From Tenericutes bacterium MZ-XQ (GTDB lineage: Bacteria > Bacillota_I > Bacilli_A > Acholeplasmatales > Acholeplasmataceae): a stretch of 64,000 bases of DNA. Positions 44,541 through 52,362 of this stretch are shown piece by piece. Position numbers and translations under genes: made by a program. How positions within the stretch are numbered: the stretch's first letter is position 1; each line of letters begins with the position of its first letter. The DNA is taken from assembly GCA_002838205.1 (NCBI GenBank), contig CP017950.1, forward strand, positions 998,858 through 1,062,857, given 5' to 3'. The notes below the pieces were generated by a model that searched no databases, had not been told where the DNA came from, and saw only the letters and a program-made list of their open reading frames with translations.

Positions 44541-44574
44541 AAATCCCTTACTATGAGATAGGAGGGATTTTTTT
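44541..44574 (+). promoter_or_regulatory. Terminator-like hairpin that contains the next gene's ribosome binding site
   Basis: AAATCCCT (44541-44548) pairs with AGGGATTT (44563-44570) around a 14-base loop, followed by T to 44574. The sequence GGAGGG (44561-44566), the Shine-Dalgarno of the gene starting at 44575, lies in the loop and right arm. The structure could end the Xaa-Pro aminopeptidase transcript and also control translation of the cassette that follows. Confidence 0.65.
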
Positions 44575-45201
44575 ATGAAAAAATTACTATTTGGAATCAT
44601 CTTATTTTTAATGTTCATGCTTATTAGCCACAAGAGTCATGCAGACTCTAACTATCAGTCTTTTGAAGAGATCACGATGTCATCAGGTGAACTTTTAAGT
44701 GATTTTTCATCTTCTGATTATAAAGACTATTACAAAAAGGTAAACAAAAGAAAGTTTATGGGATGGAGAGTTCATACTGTTAATGAAGATGTAGAAGTTT
44801 CCTATATCACAGAGACCTTATTTTCGTATTATAACGATGGTTATACCGCAATTGAGTATGAATACAAACTGGACCAAAAAACGACGTCTAAGGTTAGTTT
44901 ATCCTCTTCTGGTTCGATTGGGATAAAGCATAATGGCACCAAGCCAACATTTAAGCAAAATCTAGAAGGATCACTTAAATTATCTGCAGATTACACTACA
45001 ACAGAATCGAGTGAAGAATCATATACAGTGTCATTAGAAGTTGATCCTGGAACTCAAGTAGATCTTTATATTTACGGAGAAGGTTTAATCACTAATGGTG
45101 TTGCGGCACGATACTTTTTTTGGTTAAGATCTCATAAAGGCGGTTTTGAGGCCTTTGTTGTAACGACACAATATCAAAGATTAGAGAAGAAACGCATATG
45201 A
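44575..45201 (+). CDS. Secreted protein of unknown function, first gene of ABC cassette
   Basis: The 208-residue protein begins with a signal peptide (KKLLFGIILFLMFMLISHKSHA, cleavage likely after HADS or SHA near residue 23). The mature part is serine- and threonine-rich and beta-strand-like with alternating polar and apolar residues (KVSLSSSGSIGIKH, GSLKLSADYTTTESSEESYTVSLEV, PGTQVDLYIYG). That pattern is reminiscent of pore-forming aerolysin-type beta hairpins, but no family is recognised and this is only a suggestion. It overlaps the next gene by four bases (ATGA). Cysteine is absent. Confidence 0.65.
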   Translation: MKKLLFGIILFLMFMLISHKSHADSNYQSFEEITMSSGELLSDFSSSDYKDYYKKVNKRKFMGWRVHTVNEDVEVSYITETLFSYYNDGYTAIEYEYKLDQKTTSKVSLSSSGSIGIKHNGTKPTFKQNLEGSLKLSADYTTTESSEESYTVSLEVDPGTQVDLYIYGEGLITNGVAARYFFWLRSHKGGFEAFVVTTQYQRLEKKRI

Positions 45202-45986
45202 AAAATCTTGTGATTTATGTGTTTATCGCAGTTATTGTTATTTTTATGGTGGTTTTAATCAATAAAAATGAGGAAACACTGACACCAAAAGTATTAACTG
45301 TAGATACATATTATAGTTATATTGATCAGTATGATGCAGTTTTTTATATTGATTTTTACCTATCAACACGTATGCATCCATTAACAGAAGTTGAATCATA
45401 TGCTAAGACTATGATACATGATGAAAGTTTTGATAAATCATTAGATTTAAGCTTAAATGAGGTGATCTATAGACATCAAGAATACTACTTAAGTGAAATA
45501 TATTACAAATACACATATGCTTTCGACATGCCAGTTTTAACTTATGATTTTGATATCATTGATTGTTACTTAGAGATTGGTTTAACCAATGAAACAGTTT
45601 ATGATTTTTATGTAGGCTCTCTATCTTTAAAAACAATCCATGATGATAGTAATCATCTAGATTGGAAAGCTTTATCAGGCACAAAAAAAGAAGGTTCGTA
45701 TTTATCAAGATTAGATTCGATTACTATAACTTATGAAACATTAAATGAGCATATCAGTCATGTTTCACTTGGAAACTTATATGATGTCACTTTTGAAGTT
45801 ATTGATGATCACATCATCATAAAAATACCCTATAAAGCACAATTATTTAATGCTTGCCCAATTTTCATTACATTTTCTGATTATGAAACAGAAGTATTTA
45901 ATTATTTTATTTATATCAATGACTATGAAGTTTTAAAACAATCTGGACAGCTCATCTATCATTATGCACTTGATCAAATTGCATGA
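45198..45986 (+). CDS. Membrane-anchored extracellular protein of unknown function
   Basis: The 262-residue protein has one N-terminal membrane helix (about 4-21), then an acidic, tyrosine-rich exterior domain with no recognised motif. It overlaps its upstream neighbour by four bases and the ABC ATPase gene by 23 bases, so it is part of the same translational unit. It may be an accessory or immunity-like partner of the exported protein (inference only). Confidence 0.6.
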   Translation: MKNLVIYVFIAVIVIFMVVLINKNEETLTPKVLTVDTYYSYIDQYDAVFYIDFYLSTRMHPLTEVESYAKTMIHDESFDKSLDLSLNEVIYRHQEYYLSEIYYKYTYAFDMPVLTYDFDIIDCYLEIGLTNETVYDFYVGSLSLKTIHDDSNHLDWKALSGTKKEGSYLSRLDSITITYETLNEHISHVSLGNLYDVTFEVIDDHIIIKIPYKAQLFNACPIFITFSDYETEVFNYFIYINDYEVLKQSGQLIYHYALDQIA

Positions 45987-46518
45987 AGCTAAAAAGCATT
46001 ATTGCTCACAAATATTTAACTTAGTCATTGAAAAAAACGATTTTATCTTAGTAAGTGGTGAAAATGGTAAGGGTAAAACGACTTTAATTGAGCTCATATT
46101 AGGATTTAAACACCCTGATCAAGGTATGATTGATAAAAGACGCTTAAGGATTGGATATGTACCAGAAACAAACATGTTGCCACCTTTAATTAAGGCTAGT
46201 GATTATTTAGAAACATTATCTAGGATAAAAAAAGATATATTACATGAGGATTTGATTCATTTATTTAGAATACCATTATATAAATATATTTATCAGTTAT
46301 CAAAGGGTAATCAACAAAAACTAGCATTGTTATCCGCATTTATTGGAAGACCAGACCTCATCATCTTAGATGAACCTTTATCTGGTTTAGATCAAGATAG
46401 TATTCACGAATTCATAGGCTATATGAAGCAAAAAGTTAATTTGGGATTAAGTTTTTTAGTATCTACACATCAGCCTCATCTTTTTAATGATCTTGTAACA
46501 AAAATGCTCATCTTATGA
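45964..46518 (+). CDS. ABC transporter ATP-binding protein
   Basis: Compact ATPase of 184 residues. Walker A is SGENGKGKTT at residues 31-40, the Q-loop region IGYVPET has the E often seen in exporter ABC-2 families, the signature is LSKGNQQKLALL, Walker B is DLIILDEPLSGLD, and the H-loop is VSTHQPH. It ends soon after the H-loop, short of the usual 220 residues or more. The start overlaps the previous gene by 23 bases and the ribosome binding site is weak. With the following permease it should form an exporter. Confidence 0.9.
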   Translation: MHLIKLHEAKKHYCSQIFNLVIEKNDFILVSGENGKGKTTLIELILGFKHPDQGMIDKRRLRIGYVPETNMLPPLIKASDYLETLSRIKKDILHEDLIHLFRIPLYKYIYQLSKGNQQKLALLSAFIGRPDLIILDEPLSGLDQDSIHEFIGYMKQKVNLGLSFLVSTHQPHLFNDLVTKMLIL

Positions 46519-47186
46519 TAAAACTTCTATTTATGTCATATGTAGATAGAAAAAAAGTTATGATATTATTTATATTTGAAATGCTTGTTTTGTTATTCAT
46601 GACGCTCATTGTCTATGAAAAAGATGCAACACTAGAGATGATGCTTACACCAAGATACTATCAAAATTATATCTCTGAAGTATTTACACAAGTATTTATC
46701 ATGGTCAATGCTATGTTTGTCTTGTTTTTAGTCATGGATCATGATCAGCCATTTATCAAACCGTTGTTTGCCTATTTTGGACGATTAAGAGTTAGTGTTT
46801 ATAAATACATATTTTACATGCTTATGATTGGATTTTATGGATGTTATGTCTATGCTAGTTGTGAAATAGCCATTCATGTCTTAACGCCTATAAACGTGCA
46901 GATAGATTTACATACACTCTTATATATGTTTTTAGATATGGTAATTCTTGTAAATCTAATACTCATATGTATGAAACACAAATATAAGAGTTTATCCATC
47001 ATAATCATCATGATTTATATTGTTTCAATGTTCTTTTTGGAGTCAATCTCCTTTAATTATCAATACATATTACCTATATATAATTTGAGTAAAAACTATC
47101 ATTTACTTGAACTTTGTTATAAAATATGTTATATTTTTCTTGGTTTCATGTTGTATTTACTAAAAAGCATCAATGAACAACTATAA
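46515..47186 (+). CDS. ABC-2-like permease, unassigned family
   Basis: The 223-residue hydrophobic protein has about six membrane helices (first at 14-34, others near 57-76, 95-113, 122-142, 150-170, 186-205). There is no recognisable family signature, but its size, topology and the four-base overlap with the ATPase gene fit a membrane partner of an ABC exporter. It is the last gene of the cassette. The TTGACA of the IF3 promoter begins 15 bases after its stop. Confidence 0.7.
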   Translation: MIKLLFMSYVDRKKVMILFIFEMLVLLFMTLIVYEKDATLEMMLTPRYYQNYISEVFTQVFIMVNAMFVLFLVMDHDQPFIKPLFAYFGRLRVSVYKYIFYMLMIGFYGCYVYASCEIAIHVLTPINVQIDLHTLLYMFLDMVILVNLILICMKHKYKSLSIIIIMIYIVSMFFLESISFNYQYILPIYNLSKNYHLLELCYKICYIFLGFMLYLLKSINEQL

Positions 47187-47200
47187 AACCAATGAAATCC

Positions 47201-47229
47201 TTGACAATTACTCATAAATTGAGTATAAT
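47201..47229 (+). promoter_or_regulatory. Promoter of infC-rpmI-rplT
   Basis: Consensus TTGACA (47201-47206), 17 bases, TATAAT (47224-47229). Confidence 0.9.
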
Positions 47230-47235
47230 TTAAAA

Positions 47236-47380
47236 GGTAGTGAAAAGAAGAGGTACCCTCTCGCCTGATGGACAAATTCATGGGCAAAGCAGTCACATTT
47301 AAAATTTTTTATTTTAATTGACATTCAAAGTGGGTACTTATACGTAACCACTTTTTCTTTTCATAAAAAACATATTAATT
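47236..47380 (+). ncRNA. Ribosomal protein L20-type leader with terminator
   Basis: The long leader of the infC operon contains a hairpin terminator AAAGTGGGTAC-loop-GTAACCACTTT (47327-47354, one G-A mismatch) with a T-run. The sequence GTACCC (47253-47258) can pair with GGGTAC (47332-47337) instead, opening the terminator. A GCC-TGATG / CAT-GGGC stem (47263-47285) lies between. In Firmicutes L20 controls this operon through such a leader (established for Bacillus); the assignment here rests on gene context and alternative pairing. Confidence 0.65.
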
Positions 47381-47395
47381 TGCGGAGGTGAAAAT

Positions 47396-47929
47396 ATTAA
47401 GCAAAATCAAAACAAGAAATCTACTGAATTAGTAAACGAATCGATTCCAAATGTCAAAATCTTATTTATTGACGATGAAGGTACAAATCATGGTGTTATT
47501 CCAAGAGATCAAGCATTAAAAGTGGCAAGTCAAAAAGACTTAGACTTAGTTGTTGTTTCTCCGGATTCAAAACCTATGGTAGCAAAACTTATGGATTACT
47601 CGAAATATCGTTACGATCAACAAAGAAAACTCAGAGAAATGAAGAAAAACCAACGTGTTGTTGATATTAAGGAAATTAGACTAAGTCCAACCATTGACAA
47701 ACATGATTTTGATACGAAACTTAAACATGCATTTAAGTTTTTACAAAAAGGTGACAAAGTAAAAATCACTATTCGTTTCTTTGGTAGAATGATCACTCAT
47801 CAAGAAGTTGGAAAAGAAGTGATCAAACGATTTATTGAAGCCATAGGAGATCAAGCAACTGTTGAATCTTATCCAAAAATGGATGGCCGCAATATGATCG
47901 CAATTATTGCACCAAATCAAACTAACTAA
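47396..47929 (+). CDS. infC: Translation initiation factor IF-3 (ATT start)
   Basis: The 177-residue factor keeps 30S and 50S apart and checks start codons. The coding frame runs upstream of the first GTG at 47522 to ATT 47396, which stands five bases after GGAGGTG; the N-terminal segment it encodes ([21 protein letters not shown]) is the normal IF3 start. The N domain contains [24 protein letters not shown], the linker [30 protein letters not shown], and the C domain [22 protein letters not shown]. An AUU start is known from Escherichia coli, where IF3 represses its own synthesis by rejecting it. Confidence 0.95.
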   Translation: MKQNQNKKSTELVNESIPNVKILFIDDEGTNHGVIPRDQALKVASQKDLDLVVVSPDSKPMVAKLMDYSKYRYDQQRKLREMKKNQRVVDIKEIRLSPTIDKHDFDTKLKHAFKFLQKGDKVKITIRFFGRMITHQEVGKEVIKRFIEAIGDQATVESYPKMDGRNMIAIIAPNQTN

Positions 47930-47947
47930 CAGAAAGGACGTATTCAC

Positions 47948-48148
47948 ATGCCAAAACAAAAGACACATAGTGGATTAAAGAAAAGAATTAAAATTACTGG
48001 TACTGGTAAATTAATGCGCGGAAAAGCATATAAAGGACATTTAGCAGCATCAAAAACAACGAAACAAAATAGACAATTAAGAGGCGAAACAAGTGTTCAT
48101 CCATCAGATGAAAAACGTATTAAATCACTTATTTCGAACCTTAAGTAA
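47948..48148 (+). CDS. rpmI: 50S ribosomal protein L35
   Basis: Short basic large-subunit protein of 66 residues. It shows MPKQKTHSGLKKRIKITGTGKL, the KAYKGHLAASKTTKQNRQLRG stretch and the usual tail. Between infC and rplT as in nearly all bacteria. Confidence 0.97.
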   Translation: MPKQKTHSGLKKRIKITGTGKLMRGKAYKGHLAASKTTKQNRQLRGETSVHPSDEKRIKSLISNLK

Positions 48149-48164
48149 CAGGAGGAACTAGAAC

Positions 48165-48761
48165 ATGCCAAGAGTTAAAGGTGGAGCGACAACAAGACGT
48201 CGTCGTAAAAAAATATTAAAGTTAGCTAAAGGTTACTTTGGCTCAAAACGTGCTTTATATCGTACAGCTCATGAACAAGTTATGCGTTCATTAGCATATG
48301 CTTATAGAGATAGAAAACAAAGAAAAAGAGAATTCAGAAAATTATGGATTACTCGTATCAATGCAGCTGCAAAATTAAATGGAATGAAATATTCTAAGTT
48401 GATTCATGGTTTAGCACTTGCTAACGTACAAGTGAACCGTAAAATGCTAGCTGATATTGCAGTTAACCAACCTGAAGATTTCAAAGCTTATTGCGCTTTA
48501 GCACAAGCAGCTTTAGATGGATACATTCCTCCAAAGACTGAAAACAAAGTTGAAGTTAAAAAAGAAGCTCCTAAAGCTAAGAAAGAGACTCCAAAAGAAG
48601 CTCCTAAAGCTAAAGAAGAAGCTCCTAAAAAAGAAAAAGTTGATTACTCAAGTATGCTAGTAACAGAGCTTAAAGAATTATGTTCTGAAAGAAACATTAC
48701 TGGTTATAGCACAATGAGAAAAGCTGAATTAATTGAAGCTTTAGAAGAATCAGATAAATAA
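48165..48761 (+). CDS. rplT: 50S ribosomal protein L20 with SAP/Rho-N-like C-terminal domain
   Basis: Residues 1-118 are a complete L20 ([63 protein letters not shown]), a primary assembly protein. Residues 121-160 form a Lys/Glu/Ala/Pro linker with repeats of EAPKAK and 161-195 a small helical domain ([33 protein letters not shown]), which resembles SAP or Rho N-terminal domains that bind nucleic acid. Standard L20 ends at about 118, so this is an 80-residue extension. L20 also represses this operon in other bacteria. Confidence 0.95.
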   Translation: MPRVKGGATTRRRRKKILKLAKGYFGSKRALYRTAHEQVMRSLAYAYRDRKQRKREFRKLWITRINAAAKLNGMKYSKLIHGLALANVQVNRKMLADIAVNQPEDFKAYCALAQAALDGYIPPKTENKVEVKKEAPKAKKETPKEAPKAKEEAPKKEKVDYSSMLVTELKELCSERNITGYSTMRKAELIEALEESDK

Positions 48762-48766
48762 AAATG

Positions 48767-48797
48767 TAAAGAGTGGCTTTTGCTGCTCTTTTTTTGT
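48767..48797 (+). terminator. Terminator of the infC-rpmI-rplT operon
   Basis: AAAGAGTGGC-TTTT-GCTGCTCTTT (ten pairs with two G-U pairs) followed by T. Confidence 0.85.
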
Positions 48798-48820
48798 ATA
48801 ATTAAATTAAGGAGTATACT

Positions 48821-50278
48821 ATGAAATCAAGACTAATAATTGCACTCACACTATCTATTTTAATCCTGATTTTGATGCCGATTGCCTTAAGCCTTTTCAA
48901 CATTAGAGGACGAGGTATTTTTATGATATCTGCCATTGTTTCTTTTGTCTATATTGGTGTCTATGTTTTTGGAGGTATACCCAAACTCATCATTTATGCG
49001 ATTTATGGCATTGTTATAGCAGTCGTTTTATCCATGATTCCTTATGATTACCAAATGCCCGTTGTTATTATTGGTACTCTGTTATTCATATTAAATCCAC
49101 TATCTGTATTTGAAGAATATTTGGAATCAAAGATGAAAGATGAAGATGTATTGCCTATACATATAAGTATTCGCGGATCTTATTGGCCATTTTTTGAATA
49201 TCGAAAAGAAATGAAAAACTTTTATCATTTGCCACAACAAAAAAAATTATATACTAAAAAATGGTATTTGCATGCTAGACAAATAACAATGGTTTTATTA
49301 TATACACTTGGTGTTTTTATATTTATACATCAAATAAGTTATATTGCCAATCGAATCGATGACATTAACTGGTATAATTTTTTCACGTTATATGTTGTAA
49401 TTATTGTATTTTTACTTGCATATTTTGTGCATTTAAAGGGATTTACATCAACATTTAGAACATTTGGTATATCATTATTTCCACCAATTATTTTTATGCT
49501 CATGATCTCAGATTTTCCAGATGCACTCAAGTATTCGCTTGCCGGATCATTTGTGATCTTCGGACTTGTCATAGGCACCATTGAGCTCATCAATCTTCAT
49601 AAACGTGTTGCCTACGATAGTTATAAATACTATGATGTTGATCAGCAAATGGAAGTGCATGCAAACGCGCTTTTTGAACCATTAGTGTATAATGAGACAT
49701 TCACGTTATGTGGTCACTATCAAATCAAAAAATCAAAAAAAGAATTTAGAAAACATTTTCAAGATATCTTAATTTATGCAAATTTCTTTCACTTCATCAT
49801 CACAGCTTATGCGATTGATAAAGATACTGTTCATTTATATGCTGAGTTCAATACAAAAGCAATGAAAAGAGCGCAAAAATTTAAAACATTCTTGGAGTCT
49901 AAATACAAAACAACTGTACCTTTGGATCTTCAATCTGATCCTGAAAAAACACTATATGAAGAAAAATTCTTCCATAGACCAGAATATATTATCGCAAGAG
50001 CACAAAGACTTGCTGAACTGCTAAAAGAACTCAACATTGATTCAAGCATCATTATTTCGATTATTGCATACTTTAAAAATGAATCAGATATAAAATCATT
50101 ATCAGATGAGTATCAAGTATCAATTATGCCAAATATGAAGGTTGATGATTATATTACCGCTAGAATTGACATTAAGACCATTAATAATGAGTATATGATT
50201 GAAACAAAGATAAGAGATGTGCTTTTAAATCTATTGATCAGTCAAGGACAGTTTGTTCGGATATCTGTATACTATTAA
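48821..50278 (+). CDS. Polytopic membrane protein of unknown function
   Basis: The 485-residue protein has an N-terminal group of four close membrane helices (about 5-95), another group from about 155 to 260 (four helices), and a soluble C-terminal third (270-485). The soluble part includes paired alpha-beta segments (LNIDSSIIISIIAYFKNESDIKSLSDEY, ARIDIKTINNEYMIETKIRDVLLNLL). No motif is recognised. It follows the L20 terminator with its own Shine-Dalgarno AAGGAG and has a terminator behind it, so it is probably a single-gene transcript. Confidence 0.65.
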   Translation: MKSRLIIALTLSILILILMPIALSLFNIRGRGIFMISAIVSFVYIGVYVFGGIPKLIIYAIYGIVIAVVLSMIPYDYQMPVVIIGTLLFILNPLSVFEEYLESKMKDEDVLPIHISIRGSYWPFFEYRKEMKNFYHLPQQKKLYTKKWYLHARQITMVLLYTLGVFIFIHQISYIANRIDDINWYNFFTLYVVIIVFLLAYFVHLKGFTSTFRTFGISLFPPIIFMLMISDFPDALKYSLAGSFVIFGLVIGTIELINLHKRVAYDSYKYYDVDQQMEVHANALFEPLVYNETFTLCGHYQIKKSKKEFRKHFQDILIYANFFHFIITAYAIDKDTVHLYAEFNTKAMKRAQKFKTFLESKYKTTVPLDLQSDPEKTLYEEKFFHRPEYIIARAQRLAELLKELNIDSSIIISIIAYFKNESDIKSLSDEYQVSIMPNMKVDDYITARIDIKTINNEYMIETKIRDVLLNLLISQGQFVRISVYY

Positions 50279-50282
50279 AAAA

Positions 50283-50309
50283 ATAAGTCCATTTTCATGG
50301 ACTTTTTTC
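50283..50309 (+). terminator. Rho-independent terminator
   Basis: AAGTCCA-TTTTCA-TGGACTT with T run. Confidence 0.85.
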
Positions 50310-50434
50310 ATATATTTAATTAATGACATATTACTTATTATATATTATATCACAGGCATTTTGTATATGCAATCAAAGAGTTTTATAAATAGCGATTAAA
50401 AAGATTATAAAGCCATTAATCGTACGTAAAAAAC

Positions 50435-50463
50435 TTGACATAAAAAGTAAAGAATGATAAATT
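50435..50463 (+). promoter_or_regulatory. Promoter of the 6S-like RNA
   Basis: TTGACA (50435-50440), 17 bases, TAAATT (50458-50463). Confidence 0.65.
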
Positions 50464-50469
50464 AAAACT

Positions 50470-50617
50470 ATCCTAGGAAGCAGCCGTGGAACCCAAATCT
50501 TTTGATAGGGAGTCAGACGATACGGGCGTGAATGCCAAGTCATTGGAATCCCGAAGTATTGATAAGTTGACACCCACTTGAACCTAACCCGTTCTCACAG
50601 CTTTCTAGGCTTTTTTT
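50470..50617 (+). ncRNA. ssrS: 6S RNA-like structured non-coding RNA
   Basis: The region between two genes holds no reading frame of note but a promoter, about 140 bases of self-complementary sequence and a final T7. The ends pair: CCTAGGAAGC (50472-50481) with GCTTTCTAGG (50600-50609); then GTGGAAC pairs with GTTCTCAC. The middle is open on both sides (CCAAATCTTTTGATA and ACTTGAACCTAACCC). The far arm is long: GGGAGTCA pairs with TGACACCC (one mismatch), CGATAC with GTATTG, GGG with CCC, and CCAA-GTCA-TTGG caps it. Closing stem, large central bubble and long terminal hairpin are the 6S RNA plan, which sequesters housekeeping RNA polymerase. The next gene has its own promoter. Confidence 0.6.
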
Positions 50618-50668
50618 ATGCTAAAAAAAATGTTATAATATAGCTAACTTAAAAAAGGAGTTTTTTTT

Positions 50669-51727
50669 ATGGATAAAACATATGAAATATTAAAGACATT
50701 ATCGTTATTACCTGGTGTTCCAGGTCAAGAAAAAAAAGTTAGAGCATATATCAAATCATCTTTAGAAGGACATGCAGATGAGTTTATTGTTGATAACTTA
50801 GGATCGTTAATTGCAATTAAAAAACATGATGGTCCTAAAGTCATGATAGCAGGACATATGGATGAAGTTGGATTACTTGTAACTCAAATTACTAAAGAAG
50901 GATTTGTTAAGTTTCAAACTTTAGGTGGTTGGTTTTCACAAGTGATGCTTGCACAAGTATGGGATATACATACACCTAAAGGTGTTGTTACAGCTGTAAC
51001 AGGCGTTAAACCTCCACATATTATTCCTGCTGAAAAAAGAAAAGAAGCCATTTCAATTGAGTCTATGTATTTAGACATTGGTGTTTCAAGTAAAGAAGAA
51101 GCATTAGCACTAGGAGTTCTGCCTGGTCAAATGGTTACGCCACACAGCGAGTTTAAAGTTTTAGGCAGTGGTAAACACTTACTTTCTAAAGCATGGGACA
51201 ATAGAATAGGTAGTGCTGTTGTCATGGAAGTCTTAAAACAGTTAGATCAAACTCCAAATGAGCTTTTCGCTACCTTCACAGTTCAAGAAGAAGTTGGGCT
51301 TAGAGGAGCTAAAACTTCAAGTTATGTTGCTCATCCTGAAATTGCGATTGCAGTTGATACAGGACTTGCTAATGACGTTCCTGAAGGCGATAAAAACGAG
51401 CAATCATTAGGAAAAGGACCACAAATCTTACTATATGATGGCGGATTAGTTCCAAATCAGAACTTAAGAAGATTTGTGATTGAAGTTGCTAAAGAAGAGG
51501 GCATTCCTTATCAAGAAGCATTTATTACTGGTGGTAGAACCGATGCAGGAAACATGCATCTAGCCCATCAAGGTGCTTTGGGATTATCGATTGGCATACC
51601 TACAAGATATATGCATTCACATACATCAATTATTCATTATGATGATTATGAAAACACTGTAAAATTAGTATTAGCAGTCGTTAAAAAGCTTGATCGACAA
51701 AAAGTAGATGAACTATTAAATAATTAA
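50669..51727 (+). CDS. M42-family metallo-aminopeptidase (second copy)
   Basis: The 352-residue relative of the protein at 37303-38358, same organisation: AGHMDEVGLLVT, SKAWDNRIGSAVV, FTVQEEVGLRGAKTS, VDTGLANDVPEGDKNEQSLGKGP, GGRTDAGNMHL and MHSHTSIIHYDDYEN. All metal ligands and the catalytic Glu pair are present. Two paralogues suggest different peptide specificity, but this cannot be read from the sequence. Promoter TATAAT near 50634, immediately after the 6S-like gene; AAAGGAG before the ATG. Confidence 0.93.
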   Translation: MDKTYEILKTLSLLPGVPGQEKKVRAYIKSSLEGHADEFIVDNLGSLIAIKKHDGPKVMIAGHMDEVGLLVTQITKEGFVKFQTLGGWFSQVMLAQVWDIHTPKGVVTAVTGVKPPHIIPAEKRKEAISIESMYLDIGVSSKEEALALGVLPGQMVTPHSEFKVLGSGKHLLSKAWDNRIGSAVVMEVLKQLDQTPNELFATFTVQEEVGLRGAKTSSYVAHPEIAIAVDTGLANDVPEGDKNEQSLGKGPQILLYDGGLVPNQNLRRFVIEVAKEEGIPYQEAFITGGRTDAGNMHLAHQGALGLSIGIPTRYMHSHTSIIHYDDYENTVKLVLAVVKKLDRQKVDELLNN

Positions 51728-51748
51728 ACACCGAAAGGTGTTTTTTTA
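51727..51748 (+). terminator. Rho-independent terminator
   Basis: AAACACC-GAAA-GGTGTTT plus T run. Confidence 0.85.
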
Positions 51749-51792
51749 AAGGAAATTTGCTATAATACATTTGTGAGTGTGGGGTGAAAAAA

Positions 51793-52332
51793 ATGAGAAT
51801 TATTGCAGGATACCATAAAGGTAGAATATTAAAAAGAGTTGGTAAAAAAACAACGAGAGAGACCGCTGATATGGTTAGAGAATCAGTATTTAACATGATT
51901 CAAGGAAAGTCTTATAAGATGGTTTTAGATCTATTTGCTGGTTCAGGTTCTTATGGTCTTGAAGCCTTATCTAGAGGTGCTAAATATTTATATGCAATTG
52001 ATAGAGATAAAGATGCAATTAAGACTGTTTTTGATAATGCAAAGATGCTCGATGTAACAGAACATATGACGATTTTGCAAAGAGATTACGAGCAGTTTTT
52101 AAAGGGCGTTGGAAATATCTATTTTGACTTAGTATTTATTGATCCTCCCTATGATTTTGGTTCCTATGATTTATTATTAGAAAACATGAACGATTTAGTG
52201 GAAGAAGATGGAATTGTTGTTGTTGAAACTAAAAAACAAAATGTTTTACAAGAAAAGTATAAAGATCTAGTAAAAACAAAAGAAAAAACATATGGTATTA
52301 AACGAGTATCCATCTATCAAAAAATGATATAA
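51793..52332 (+). CDS. rsmD: 16S rRNA (guanine-966-N2)-methyltransferase RsmD
   Basis: Methylates G966 of 16S rRNA. The 179-residue protein has RIIAGYHKGR, the SAM motif VLDLFAGSGSYGLEALSRGAK and the catalytic loop VFIDPPYDFGSY. ATG 51793 follows GGGGTG; a GTG start at 51784 would overlap that site. Its coding region ends before a bidirectional terminator. Confidence 0.94.
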   Translation: MRIIAGYHKGRILKRVGKKTTRETADMVRESVFNMIQGKSYKMVLDLFAGSGSYGLEALSRGAKYLYAIDRDKDAIKTVFDNAKMLDVTEHMTILQRDYEQFLKGVGNIYFDLVFIDPPYDFGSYDLLLENMNDLVEEDGIVVVETKKQNVLQEKYKDLVKTKEKTYGIKRVSIYQKMI

Positions 52333-52362
52333 AAATAGGTATCCCACAAGGATACCTTTTAT
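52331..52362. terminator. Bidirectional terminator
   Basis: AAAATAGGTATCC-CACAA-GGATACCTTTTATTTT serves the convergent rsmD and membrane protein genes. Confidence 0.8.

Noticed and set aside
47522-47929. infC starting at GTG 47522 (135 residues).
   Set aside because: It would lose the normal IF3 N-terminal domain; the frame is open upstream to ATT 47396, which has a strong ribosome binding site.
50470-50617. AGGAAGCAGCC resembles the conserved loop of bacterial SRP RNA.
   Set aside because: The matching GGTCAGG half of the SRP hairpin is missing, the segment is taken up by the closing stem, and the overall fold is much longer than small SRP RNA.
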